Positions 7,589 to 17,045 are shown, numbered from the stretch's first letter. The stretch is DNA of 64,000 bases from Acidicapsa acidisoli (GCF_025685625.1 NZ_JAGSYI010000004.1:744001-808000); one strand, 5' to 3'. Notes: generated by a model not told the origin, from the letters alone. A program made the numbers and translations.

Positions 7589-9172
7589 TCAGGGCTTCAA
7601 GAGTGACTCCCCAAAACGCACGGGAATAGCAAAATTTGATCCGCCGAAATCGCGTACCATCGCAAAGTTGATTCCTATGACCTGACCTTGATCGTTGAAG
7701 AGCGGGCCACCGGAACCGCCAGAGGTCGTCTGGGCGTCGTAAACGATTTTGTCAGGCAGTATGTCGCCGATGTGTCCCTGTGTGACGACTGGCTTGATCA
7801 AGTGACGGCGTGCGAGTTCTTCCATCGCCTGCTTCGGATCGCCCTTCGATGAAGCTGCGATTGCCTGTAGAGTAGCTGCACCAGTGCGAGCCAGAATCGC
7901 ATCAACACCGGTAGGATAGCCAAGCAACACGACCGGACTGCCGCCAACAGCCGAGTTGCGCCCATCGGCCAGGGTGATGGGCCGAATTCGCATCCCCGAA
8001 ACATTCCCCTTTACGACTGCGACATCTGCAACGGACGAAATCTTCTTGGTCGAAATCGGGATGCCATGGGCGATGCTGGGGAAATAGGCCGTCATCTCGG
8101 CAATATCGGGCTCGAGGCCTTGATCGAGCATCTCCTTCAGTTCGTCGTTCTGCCACCAGGGTTCGGCGACGTGATGGTTGGTGAGGATTTGTCCGTCATC
8201 GGAGGCAAGAAACCCGGTGCCAAAAACATCAAGGTGTACCTCTGGTCCGATCCCCGTAAGGCTCACTAAGGGATTATTGGACTTGTCGGTCTCAGGCTCT
8301 CCGGAGCTAGTGAGCGCCGCGTAGCGCAATTTCAACCCGGAGTCGTGATCGCGGAATGCCAACACAACATGGATGAGACAGACACTCGGCTCATCGGCTT
8401 CGATTATTGCGTGTGCAGCCTTCCCCTCGGTTTCGAGCTTCTGAAGCCGGCCTTCTACCGCCGCTACCTGGTTTTCTAGAGCGGCGTGGTCTTCTGGTTG
8501 GTCGCCTGCAGCTCCCCGCGTCTGGTTCTCGAGGCTCTGGTGGGAACGTTCCATCAGGCTTTGCTGCGAGAGTGCGCCGGTTTGCAGGCGAGTGATGGCG
8601 GCAAAGACTCGGACGTTTTCCGCTTGGCTACGGTGGTAGAAGAAAAACGAGACAAGGCCAACAACGACAAGTACAAGAACAATGGCTAGAGTGCCGACCA
8701 GAAACGTCCGTCTCTCCTCATTGACCGCCGTTACCACTTGCTGGTTCGCGTTCTGACTGTCCTCGCTAAGCCGAAGTCGCTGCCAAAGCTCGTCTGCAGT
8801 CTGTTTGCTCCGCAATTGAGAGCGTATCCTCGAAAGGAGCTCGGGTGGATCGAGAGGCAGCGACAATGCATCATCCGCCCCGAGATCCAGTCCCCGAGTC
8901 CGTTCCGCGGCATTCCCATGAACTAACATCACAACTCGTACATTCTGAGTGTGCTTGGAAGCTTTGATTTCAGAAAGAAGGTCACAACAATCCAACTGCG
9001 GTGGATCCGCACCAAGAATGACAAGGTCGGGTTCGAAAGCGAAAACGGCTTTCATTCCCCCGCGGTACTCGGTTGAAACCCTGTATCCTGCGTCTTCCAA
9101 CAAAGCGATGAGGGTTACCCTCAAAGCGTCGTCAGATTCCACGATCAGCAATTTCCCGCTTTGGTCGTTCAT
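7589..9172 (-). CDS. Degenerate receiver domain - transmembrane helix - trypsin-like serine protease fusion
   Basis: 527 residues from the ATG at 9172, which has AAAGGA just upstream (an in-frame start at 9283 would add 37 residues). Residues about 6-122 form a response-regulator receiver fold (KLLIVESDDALR ... GADDALSLPLDPPELL). The phospho-acceptor position in PDLVILGADPP is Gly54, and the usual Thr and Lys are Val and Leu, so phosphorylation is not expected. A charged linker and one membrane helix follow (156-179, FLVGTLAIVLVLVVVGL), then a coiled-coil-like stretch (about 225-255). The C-terminal trypsin/HtrA-type domain has His334 (TNHHVA), Asp383 (VADVAVVK) and Ser487 (SGGSGGPLF). No PDZ domain is present. 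By topology the receiver is cytoplasmic and the protease periplasmic. Possibly a membrane-spanning sensor/effector protease; function inferred. Confidence 0.88.
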   Translation of the reverse strand: MNDQSGKLLIVESDDALRVTLIALLEDAGYRVSTEYRGGMKAVFAFEPDLVILGADPPQLDCCDLLSEIKASKHTQNVRVVMLVHGNAAERTRGLDLGADDALSLPLDPPELLSRIRSQLRSKQTADELWQRLRLSEDSQNANQQVVTAVNEERRTFLVGTLAIVLVLVVVGLVSFFFYHRSQAENVRVFAAITRLQTGALSQQSLMERSHQSLENQTRGAAGDQPEDHAALENQVAAVEGRLQKLETEGKAAHAIIEADEPSVCLIHVVLAFRDHDSGLKLRYAALTSSGEPETDKSNNPLVSLTGIGPEVHLDVFGTGFLASDDGQILTNHHVAEPWWQNDELKEMLDQGLEPDIAEMTAYFPSIAHGIPISTKKISSVADVAVVKGNVSGMRIRPITLADGRNSAVGGSPVVLLGYPTGVDAILARTGAATLQAIAASSKGDPKQAMEELARRHLIKPVVTQGHIGDILPDKIVYDAQTTSGGSGGPLFNDQGQVIGINFAMVRDFGGSNFAIPVRFGESLLKP

Positions 9173-9505
9173 AACATCCTTTTCATCGTGCGACCGAACA
9201 GAATTTGATGCCAAGGCAACTTGGTCGACGCCGATATCTGCACCCTTCTTTGATGCGTCTGCTGTCTGGCAAGTGACGATCAAAAATAGGGCTTAGAGTG
9301 GTGCGCTCGGCGTCGAACCACAGTCCACCCGGACTCTCGTCGCGCAATCTCAGCAGCAGGCGTGGCTCTGACAAGATCGTGCTTCAGCGCAGATAAAACG
9401 AAACCACTGGTGGAACGGCATCTTTCATCAGAAATGTGATCGCTTCGGCAAAGGTTTATCGCCACCACACTAGGTTGGAATGTGCCACTTTGTCCTCTCC
9501 TTCAT
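9173..9505. other. Upstream region of the receiver-protease gene, no gene seen
   Basis: About 330 bp between two minus-strand genes. The receiver-protease frame extends in here to 9283, but without family resemblance. The rest shows no convincing coding signal; the promoter of the protease gene presumably lies here. Confidence 0.4.
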
Positions 9506-10090
9506 TCACTCGCCTCTGTTTTCAAGGAGGATAGCCTTGTTGCCGAAATAGCCGATTAGATAGAACGATACCCCAAGCGAGATAAGATCCTTGTAGAGAA
9601 ACAGGCCCAAAAAACTCATATACCTGATGCCGTGAACGGAAATGATCGCGCCGGGTGTAGTCATAACCATAGTGCTGGTGGTAAAGAACATCACTGTGGT
9701 AATAAGGCCACCTACAACACCGGCTTTAGGCCTGAAATAGCCTGCGGCAATCAATAGGGCTCCGGCGATCTCAGTGATTCCGATTAGGTCTGAGCCGATA
9801 TAGGGACCAAACAATTTGAAGTGCCAACTGATCAGCGGGCTGTTGGAAACCAGGGGAATGATACCTTCGGCGCCGGAAGCGGTCATCTTGTAGGACCCAG
9901 CCCAAAGAAGCATCACAATCATGCCAATGCTGGTTACAAGGAAAGGGACATCACGATCGTTTATCCATGCGGCTAATCTGGTCAGGCTACTTTTAGCTGA
10001 TTTGGAAGGCCCAGCCGAATGCCCCTGAGAAAGCGTGACGGCAACGTGGTTGTTGATGTTTGATGTGAAATCGGGAGCGATATGGGACAT
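9506..10090 (-). CDS. DUF417 (YkgB/RclC-like) inner-membrane protein
   Basis: A 194-residue integral membrane protein with four hydrophobic segments (VPFLVTSIGMIVMLLWAG, LIGITEIAGALLIAAGYF, GVVGGLITTVMFFTTSTMV, and one near the C-terminus). MLLWAGSYKMTASGAEGI and FGPYIGSDLIGITEI are characteristic of the DUF417 family, which includes E. coli RclC of the reactive-chlorine resistance system. The ATG at 10090 is preferred because GGAGAAG lies just upstream; a start eight codons earlier is possible. It is divergent from an AraC-type regulator with a matching cupin domain, the pairing seen for rclR/rclC. RclA and RclB homologues are not present nearby. Confidence 0.88.
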   Translation of the reverse strand: MSHIAPDFTSNINNHVAVTLSQGHSAGPSKSAKSSLTRLAAWINDRDVPFLVTSIGMIVMLLWAGSYKMTASGAEGIIPLVSNSPLISWHFKLFGPYIGSDLIGITEIAGALLIAAGYFRPKAGVVGGLITTVMFFTTSTMVMTTPGAIISVHGIRYMSFLGLFLYKDLISLGVSFYLIGYFGNKAILLENRGE

Positions 10091-10201
10091 ACTCTTCTCC
10101 AATCCGGGCAGCACTTCTGCACTGCGCAGGAAGCATCTCTAAGGATGATATGGGACGTATTGTCACGAGGAGTACCGTTGAGATATCTTATAGTCCCATA
10201 T
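10081..10201. promoter_or_regulatory. Divergent promoter region with three ATATGGGAC motifs
   Basis: GATATGGGAC occurs at 10079-10088 and again at 10147-10156; GTCCCATAT, its reverse complement core, is at 10193-10201. The second and third copies form an 8-bp inverted repeat (TATGGGAC/GTCCCATA) spanning the intergenic region. The outer copies touch the start codons of the two divergent genes. These are good candidates for binding sites of the AraC-type regulator encoded next door. Confidence 0.6.
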
Positions 10202-11033
10202 GGATCGATTGGCTCCTTTCTTCGAAAAATTTTCTCTCACGGCCCGGATGTTTTATTCGGGGTTCTTGTGCGGAAGCTCTGCGGATCAAGATAGTGAATA
10301 TGCCGGTTATCTTCATGTGCTCAGGAAAGGAAGGCTGAAGATCACCCGGCCAGATGCGCGTCAAATGGTCATTGATACCCCGAGCATCCTGTTCTTTCCA
10401 CGTCCTCGCCTCCATCGTCTTCACGGCCCAGAGCAAGAGGGAGCCGAGCTCGTTTGCGCGACGATCGAGTTTGGCGCCGGAATGCTGAATCCTCTAATCG
10501 CGTCGTTTCCAGAACCACTTGTGCTTCCACTAGACGCCCTTCCCGAACTTGAACCGACCCTGCAGCTTTTGTTTTCAGAGGCTTTCTCAAAATTACCAGG
10601 CCGCCAGACTGCCATAGATCGATTATTCGAATATCTTTTTGTGCTACTTATTCGATCAGCAATGAATGCACATCTGGTTGACAGCGGAGTTTTGATGGGA
10701 CTCAGTGATTCGCGTTTGGGCAAGGCAATCGAGGGCATGCATAAACATCCTGAAGCCGCCTGGTCGCTGGAACAACTTGCTCAACTAGCCGGTATGTCCC
10801 GTACGCGCTTTGCTGCTTATTTTCGCCAGGTTGTCGGCGTGACACCGTTTGATTACCTGGCAAATTGGCGGCTGGGGGTTGCCCAAACAATGTTGCGTAA
10901 GGGCAACTCACTGAAGCTGATCGCATCCGCCGTGGGATATGCAAATGCGACAGCTCTAACGCGAATCTTTACGCAACGTGTAGGAATGTCTCCTACTGAA
11001 TGGCTCGCTCGTAGCCTGGGACACAGGATGTAG
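10200..11033 (+). CDS. AraC-family regulator with cupin_6 domain (RclR-like)
   Basis: A 277-residue regulator. The N-terminal half (about 5-165) is a cupin_6-type sensor, with GYLHVLRKGRLKITRPD and FFPRPRLHRLHGPE. The C-terminal AraC double helix-turn-helix is at about 175-275, with WSLEQLAQLAGMSRTRFAAYF for the first HTH and LKLIASAVGYANATALTRIF for the second. Cysteines at 24 and 86 sit close to the positions of the hypochlorite-sensing cysteines of E. coli RclR (Cys21, Cys89). The gene is divergent from a DUF417 membrane protein, as expected for an rclR-like activator. No clear ribosome site precedes the ATG at 10200. Redox sensing is an inference from the cysteines and the neighbour. Confidence 0.88.
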   Translation: MDRLAPFFEKFSLTARMFYSGFLCGSSADQDSEYAGYLHVLRKGRLKITRPDARQMVIDTPSILFFPRPRLHRLHGPEQEGAELVCATIEFGAGMLNPLIASFPEPLVLPLDALPELEPTLQLLFSEAFSKLPGRQTAIDRLFEYLFVLLIRSAMNAHLVDSGVLMGLSDSRLGKAIEGMHKHPEAAWSLEQLAQLAGMSRTRFAAYFRQVVGVTPFDYLANWRLGVAQTMLRKGNSLKLIASAVGYANATALTRIFTQRVGMSPTEWLARSLGHRM

Positions 11034-11270
11034 CAAATATCTGACTAACCTGGTTGTGCGGCTGGCCCGTCTCGTTACAGTGTCGCCGCGCGGCCCAGAT
11101 CGACGCGCGCGAAACGCCGCAGCGCCCGCGACTCGTACAACGCAAATTCCCTAATCATGGTCTACGGAACGTAGCTGGGCTCGTACCGGCGATGCCAGCA
11201 ATTCTTCGATGCGGATCGGTTCACCGCAGGATATGGTTAAACATTGTCCAGACCATGCCGCGGCCACTCA

Positions 11271-14069
11271 TTACCTACTCGCCGAGCCGATCAATAGTTT
11301 CCAGTTTGCGTAATCCGTTTCCTGCAGCGTCCCCAGTGAATTCGCCAGATATTCCAGCCTTATTGTCGCCGGAGTTCTGGTCTGATAGCGGTCCGACAGA
11401 AAGTACGACGGCAGCGTCTGCGAATACAGACTCACCGTCGCATGCAGGTTGCCCGCATTTGCGCCGATCGGCAGCGGAATCTCATATCGCACAATCGACT
11501 GTCCTCTGCCCGCCAGGTACACAGGATCATTCAGTGCATCGCCGACCGGCAGCGTCGCATGCAGATACGGCTCCGGGATCTGGAGATCCTTTGGCCCGTG
11601 CAACGACCAGCCGATCGGCAGCAGACGGTTGTCCTTCACGTCATAGTCGCGTCGCGTAAAGCTGGTGGTGAACTGGTGCTGCGCATCCTGCGTCAGTTCT
11701 TCGTAAATCTGCACCTGGTCACTCGAGCGGATCGGATTCCCCTGGCTGAAGTGTGGCTGATACATGCCATCCTGGAAGGACTCCGTCGGCAACACCTGCC
11801 CCGTAAAGTTCGTAATTTGCCCCATCGCGTTCGTCGCTCCCGAAGTAAAGAACGGTTTTCCATCCACAGTTGCCTGCAGGTCAAGAAATGCTCTCCGGAA
11901 CCCCACGCCGCTTGGAAACCGGTGACCTGCCTTGTTCGTCACCGTTACCTCTACGACCAGCGTGTTGTCATGCACCTCCCACTTCGAAATCTCCACCGTG
12001 GCCGTGCTCGTCTGCGCCTGCTGCACGACGTTATCTGACGCTGCCTGCAGATCTGTAGTCAGCCCCGACATGTAATCGCTCAGCCGGACTCCAAGCGTCT
12101 CGTTATTTCCCATCGCGTTCATTGGTTTCAGAAACATCTGCAGTAGGAACCCATTCGTTCCCAGCAGTTCATGCCGGCTGAACCCCGATTCGCGATAGCG
12201 CACATTCACATCATCCGGTTTGGCCAGGTGTTCCACCGCGGGGTAGGTTCCGTCCTGCACGATTGCGATTCTGTCCCTGATCTGCGCCACATTCATGCCT
12301 GTCTTCGTATTCACATACTCGCCCTGCATGTGGCAGTCCTGGCAGGTCTTCGGCGTTGCACCAACCGATCCATACTCCTTGCGAAAATCGCTGTTCAGCC
12401 ATTCCGGATATGTTGCCTGCTCCACCGAGGACTTCCCCGCGTCAGGGCTGTCCACCACCTGGAGCAGGATCGTGTGGCATGTTCCGCACATCTGCGGCGA
12501 TTGAATATACGCGTCGTACTTCGGCTTTGCGTCGATGCCCGTAAGCATCGGATAAGTCGTGATCTCGTTGTCTTTGAAAGGTCCGTGCAGCTCTCCCTGC
12601 GGAGTTACATCGAACACGCCGTTGATCTGGTGCTTCAGAAAATACGGCAGGCTTGGATCTTTCGGTGCCTGCATGCGGTGGCACACCTCGCAGCTGATCC
12701 CGTCCCGCGCCAGTCCACCATATTTGAATCCCTCATTATGCGGGTCCGTTTCGTAGACAAAGGCGAGTTTGTAGTCCTCCTTCGGATGCTCGGTGGCGAA
12801 CGTCCTCTTGCCCATCGCATTGTGGCATTGCGTGCAGGTGTCAATGATCTGCTGCTGCTTCGTGTGCTCCTTCAGATAAGCCAGCTCGCTGTCCAGCTGC
12901 GAGTAGAAGACCGGATCGCGTCCGGCGAGCCCCATCGGCGTCCACCGCCACTCCCCGTACTGCGACACATTGATCGTCGGCGATGAACTCGATGTCAGCA
13001 CCATCGTCGGCCCCAGCCCCGCGCCCGTCAGTCCGCTATGGCAGCCTGTACACTGCGACGATGTCACGAACCCCGGAGAGACGTTTGCCGGCAAGCCCGC
13101 CGCGGGCTTCAATACCGACTTCGGCTCGGGGACAACAGTATCGAACGGCTCCGGCGGCATCTTTTGAATACTCGGGGGAAGTGCACGCAATAGCTTCACC
13201 AGTGGCAGCGCCTCGACGTTTTCCTGGATCGCTGCATTCTGCTCGTGCTCCGGAAACAGCGCCGGCGGAATCGCCTCCTCGTGCGCCAGCCGATGCCGCT
13301 CCTCCAGCGGCGCCTGCGCGGTCTGTACAAGGTCTATCAGCGTCGTCGATCCAAATCCACATGTCTTTGGCGGCAGGGGTGCGCTGTGGCTCATCCAGCT
13401 GTCATCCACGCGGAACTGCAACGGCCATCCCGGCGAGCCTTCGATGTTGCTCAGCGACGCGAACGTGTGCTGCTTCTCCGCCGAGGAGTGGCACCGCAAA
13501 CACACCAGCCCATATCCCGCGTTCGGATACTGAAACGGATTGTTGAAGTTCATCGAATTCGATGGCGTGCTGCCATTCCATACCTCAGCCCAGAACCACC
13601 CATCGAATGAGCCCTTCGAGTTCCGGATCATGACCGTCCAGTCGTTCGAACATCCCAGGTCCTTCTCTGCAATACCGTGATACCGCGCCGCCGGGACCGG
13701 CGAGAATTGCTCCTTGATGATCACCGCCCCATCCGGAATCTCACCCTTGCGCCCGTTTAACAACCATTTCGACACCTCCGGCGAGTAATAGATGTGTACC
13801 GCCGGATGCACGATCGCTGCCGTCCCCTGAATCAGCGGTCCCGTGTCCCGCACCCACTTATCGCGGCACCAGCCAAGGTTGCGATACTGCAGCTTGTTCA
13901 GGTAAGTCAGCAGCTGCTTCTCCATCGTCACCGGCTCGCCCGGCGGAAGGATCGTCGGCAGTTTCATCTGCTGGGGCACCGGCTGTGCATTAGGGCATGG
14001 ATTCGTCACACTCTGCGCATGAGCGCCAACAGCCAACAAAACCAAGAAAAGAATATTCAGGACACGCAT
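11271..14069 (-). CDS. Secreted hexaheme c-type cytochrome
   Basis: 932 residues with an N-terminal signal peptide (MRVLNILFLVLLAVGAHA). Six CXXCH heme sites are present: CLRCH (190), CTGCH (340), CTQCH (412), CEVCH (460), CGTCH (528) and CQDCH (576). The last 350 residues carry no heme sites and look like a beta-rich domain (VEISKWEVHDNTLVVEVTV, GHRFPSGVGFRRAFLD). The protein should be matured by the Ccm system and sit in the periplasm or on the outer membrane, moving electrons in respiration or to external acceptors. The partner is unknown, as no other cytochrome gene is adjacent. A cytochrome-c554/hydroxylamine-oxidoreductase-like scaffold is possible but not proven. Confidence 0.9.
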   Translation of the reverse strand: MRVLNILFLVLLAVGAHAQSVTNPCPNAQPVPQQMKLPTILPPGEPVTMEKQLLTYLNKLQYRNLGWCRDKWVRDTGPLIQGTAAIVHPAVHIYYSPEVSKWLLNGRKGEIPDGAVIIKEQFSPVPAARYHGIAEKDLGCSNDWTVMIRNSKGSFDGWFWAEVWNGSTPSNSMNFNNPFQYPNAGYGLVCLRCHSSAEKQHTFASLSNIEGSPGWPLQFRVDDSWMSHSAPLPPKTCGFGSTTLIDLVQTAQAPLEERHRLAHEEAIPPALFPEHEQNAAIQENVEALPLVKLLRALPPSIQKMPPEPFDTVVPEPKSVLKPAAGLPANVSPGFVTSSQCTGCHSGLTGAGLGPTMVLTSSSSPTINVSQYGEWRWTPMGLAGRDPVFYSQLDSELAYLKEHTKQQQIIDTCTQCHNAMGKRTFATEHPKEDYKLAFVYETDPHNEGFKYGGLARDGISCEVCHRMQAPKDPSLPYFLKHQINGVFDVTPQGELHGPFKDNEITTYPMLTGIDAKPKYDAYIQSPQMCGTCHTILLQVVDSPDAGKSSVEQATYPEWLNSDFRKEYGSVGATPKTCQDCHMQGEYVNTKTGMNVAQIRDRIAIVQDGTYPAVEHLAKPDDVNVRYRESGFSRHELLGTNGFLLQMFLKPMNAMGNNETLGVRLSDYMSGLTTDLQAASDNVVQQAQTSTATVEISKWEVHDNTLVVEVTVTNKAGHRFPSGVGFRRAFLDLQATVDGKPFFTSGATNAMGQITNFTGQVLPTESFQDGMYQPHFSQGNPIRSSDQVQIYEELTQDAQHQFTTSFTRRDYDVKDNRLLPIGWSLHGPKDLQIPEPYLHATLPVGDALNDPVYLAGRGQSIVRYEIPLPIGANAGNLHATVSLYSQTLPSYFLSDRYQTRTPATIRLEYLANSLGTLQETDYANWKLLIGSASR

Positions 14070-14874
14070 TTCTCGATCTCCGGGGGCAGCTGATCAGAAA
14101 CGGCCGAAAACAGAAGCAGTTTTTATGAAATCGCATACCCACTTAAGCGCAGCTTCGGGGCACTTTTTAGCAGATGGTAGGGAGACTGTAAAAAGGAAAG
14201 GTGAAGGTCGTTTGCCGTCAATTTGAGGACAAAAGCAAGTCTGCTCGACAACAGTTCATGTGTCAAGAAATTAGTTGAAAGAATCGCGCGACTGAACAGT
14301 GCGTCACCTTAGACGACCTTCATTGCCGTGCGGTGGCTGGCCATCTGGATCACACGGTCTTTACAGATGCTTTGCCATAAACGTCCGCTTTTGAACTCTC
14401 TTTCTCAGCTATGAACATACGTACGCGATGTCGAGCATCTAAGTTGTTGATTTCAAGCGGCTGGCATGTGGAACATGACGTGCTATCTCGCAGTGGAAGC
14501 CGAAATGCGTGGAGGTTGATCGATGCGTGTTCTGCTTCAAGACGTAACCTCCGTGCTGCGCCAAATTCGGGCAGCATAAGTCTAGCTGTTTGTCGACTTT
14601 TCAAGCTGCAACGCAGTCCTCGATTCTGGACAATCCGGGCGATCACTTTATCTATCGAGCCCAGGGGTCCAAAGCTGCATAGTTTTTCGAGTAGCTAATG
14701 AAAACACGTTCAAAAGCGCTCGTTGGAAGCAGGCCATCCTCGCGGGGGCTGGGACCGCTGCCAACTTCATTCAGAGGCATTACGAATGAAATCTGTCTCA
14801 CTAGACATGCACCAACGAGGATATCCTGGGCGGGTAGAACAGCGAATGCCTGCTCCACTCCCTTGACTACGCGC
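14070..14874. other. Long stretch without an intact gene
   Basis: This region holds the upstream sequence of the cytochrome gene on the left. On the right it may contain unrecognisable continuation of the TonB-receptor remnant at 14.9-15.2 kb. Minus-strand frames at 14350-14646 and 14652-14882 are open but resemble nothing I know. Confidence 0.4.
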
Positions 14875-15215
14875 TTGAGCACTGGAGCCCGTATTCCGCG
14901 GAAAACGTTGAGCTCAACACTCGGAACTCTTGCAAGTCGTCAACTGACACAAGGCTTTGTGTCGTCCCAGAGCAGTAGATGCCGCGACAGAACTGCTCGT
15001 TCCTGGCCCCGGCACACCATAGCCATTACCGGGACTCACATTCGTCGACACACCATCGACGATGTAGCCGTTGGATTCGGTTCTCTGCCCATTGATACTG
15101 AAATCTCTACTAGCCCCAATTGATCCTGTCCCATCGCCCGATTGCGGAGTTGCTGTCGTGACGCCAGGCGTCATCGAGATCAAGTCCTGGAAGATTCGAC
15201 CCTCAACTCGTAGAA
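14875..15215 (-). pseudogene. TonB-dependent receptor (plug region) remnant
   Basis: The minus strand encodes LRVEGRIFQDLISMTPGVTT, then a plug-domain pattern with FSINGQRTESNGYIVDGVS. The homology then shifts frame to GTTQSLVSVDDLQEFRVLSS and TFSAEYG, as in the long Acidobacteriota receptors (compare LEEFRVETSNFSAQYG in the receptor at 36.7 kb). There is at least one frameshift (near 14960). The N-terminal domain and the whole barrel are missing. Confidence 0.7.
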
Positions 15216-15887
15216 AAGTGACTTTCTAGCGGCTACTAATTGGACAGGCGTACAGGTGGTCGTGCTAACAGACTCCTGTTTTGAGTTATAGGTTACTGTG
15301 AATTCGGCAGAACCGTCCACAAGAATCGCTACGGCTTGTTTTTGTAGGTGTTTCGCCAGTGGATCAGTTGCGTGACTGAGGTAACTCTGATTGTCGATAG
15401 TTATCACCTGATCGATCAAAACCATTGGCGAGGGGAGACCCTTCATGTCGCTCTTTGAGAGAGGGACTGACTCAAGCGGTCAAAGACTCTAATGAGATGA
15501 AAACTCTGAGTTTGCCTCTTGCGGGCGATATTTGTCGAGAAGCAACATGGCATGATCCTCAATTGTCCCCTTTCGAGGAAATTCCCATGTCAGCGGTGTG
15601 CACTGTCAGCATCACGAACGGAATGCTCTATGACAGAGCCTTCCCGAAGTCGGGACTCGAAAGTTAGGTTGCGCGTTTGAATAGGTCTCCGCGCCGCAGC
15701 TAAGCTGTGGCATCTGTAAACCGGATTATCGCGTCGTGTTCCTTTTCCCCGCGACAAAGGTCGTTATCACGCATCGTTCGCGATCCATATTTGATATGGA
15801 CCTAGGCAGAATCCGCGGCGCATCCCTCGCTCCAGATATGCTCAGCCCGAACAAGCAAGCGCCCCCAACCCGCTTAATCGGATGCGA
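15216..15887. other. Stretch without a recognisable gene
   Basis: Minus-strand frame 15180-15446 is open upstream of the receptor remnant and may be its decayed N-terminal half, but I cannot match it. Plus-strand frames at 15425-15667 and 15736-16080 show no family resemblance; the latter overlaps the DUF362 gene antisense. Confidence 0.4.
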
Positions 15888-17045
15888 TTATGAGTTCAAT
15901 TCGCTCAGCTTCTTACCAACTGCACCTGGCCCGAAATTGATACGAGCGTCCTTAATGGAAAGCCCGACGACTTCGATACGCTTCAGATCTCGTGTTCCGA
16001 TCCCGGCTTCCTCTGCGAGACGCAGGGAGTTATCGCCTCGGATGAACGGAGAAGTGCCGCGCTCCGCATATGGATCGTAGCCCATCACTGCCATCCCGAC
16101 AGCGTCCACGCAGACAGCGTTACGGCCAGCGATGATCACGCCCGGCGTCATCTTTTCGAGGCCCTGAAGCCACGGACCTTCCCCGCCCCGCACCGTCTCG
16201 ACACCATCCACGATAGCGAGATCAATTGGCCGGATGCCGTTCTGATCGACCAGAATGCGCGGAACCCGATAGCCCGGATCGCGCGGAGAATCAGGATGCA
16301 GCTCGACATCGACTCCCGCGGGCGCAGGCGTCGTTCCGCTGTGCAGCACAGGTCCGCGCTCTTGCGTCGGTTTCTCATTCCCGCTAGATCCGCAGTCCCC
16401 GCCATAGAGCGAGCAGGGCGTGTTGCCGAAGTTGTTCTTCATCGTCATGGTCACGCCTGCAATCCAATGGTTCTTCAGCTTCGCCATCGAAGCGTATACG
16501 TCGCACTGATAGAATGCCGGGTTCAGATGGTATGCCGGATAGGCGTAGCCGCCCCACGGCACCTTCATGCGCACATATTGCTTGTAGTTGCCAAGGTTCT
16601 GTACGTTTTCCCAAACCACCGGCACACCCATGTTGTTAATCGCATTTACGTCCAGGCCGTAGCGTGCCCATAACGAGAGATCCTGCTCGGCGGGGAAGAA
16701 GCTTTCAATCATGCGAACGCGCCGCGCACCTGCCTTGGCAAACAGATGCACGGTCGCCGCCACCGACTGCGGATCCGTCCGATAAGGAAGATCGGGTGTC
16801 AGCGGGAAGTTCTTCGGATTCCCCGTGAGATTCAGCTTTAGCGCAACGGTCTTTCCACGCACCAACTTCTCGATCCCGCCGATCTGATCGAACGCTTGCG
16901 AGAGTTGCTGTCCATACTGCGCGTAATCGCGACAACGTACGATCGCAACCCGACTCGCCGGAGCGTCGGCCTTCATCAGCTCCGGCATGCAAAGTGCCCC
17001 AAGCGTCGCAGCACCTGTGGTGGCCAGCATCTCTCGTCTGTTCAT
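15888..17045 (-). CDS. DUF362 domain protein with Tat-type signal
   Basis: 385 residues. The N-terminus MNRREMLATTGAATLGALCMPEL is a Tat-like leader, so export is likely. The DUF362 core runs from about 30 to 370, with VALKLNLTGNPKN, ADCH-type loops replaced by DVYASMAKLKNHWIAGVTM, TMKNNFGNTP, and near the end GVIIAGRNAVCVDAVGMAVMG. The family contains proteins sometimes fused to iron-sulfur domains; none is present here. The biochemical role is not established. GGAAG precedes the ATG. It is flanked by two gene remnants and is not in an evident operon. Confidence 0.88.
   Translation of the reverse strand: MNRREMLATTGAATLGALCMPELMKADAPASRVAIVRCRDYAQYGQQLSQAFDQIGGIEKLVRGKTVALKLNLTGNPKNFPLTPDLPYRTDPQSVAATVHLFAKAGARRVRMIESFFPAEQDLSLWARYGLDVNAINNMGVPVVWENVQNLGNYKQYVRMKVPWGGYAYPAYHLNPAFYQCDVYASMAKLKNHWIAGVTMTMKNNFGNTPCSLYGGDCGSSGNEKPTQERGPVLHSGTTPAPAGVDVELHPDSPRDPGYRVPRILVDQNGIRPIDLAIVDGVETVRGGEGPWLQGLEKMTPGVIIAGRNAVCVDAVGMAVMGYDPYAERGTSPFIRGDNSLRLAEEAGIGTRDLKRIEVVGLSIKDARINFGPGAVGKKLSELNS

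Noticed and set aside
14350-14646. Minus-strand 98-residue frame
   Set aside because: Composition looks non-coding, no ribosome site and no recognisable motif.
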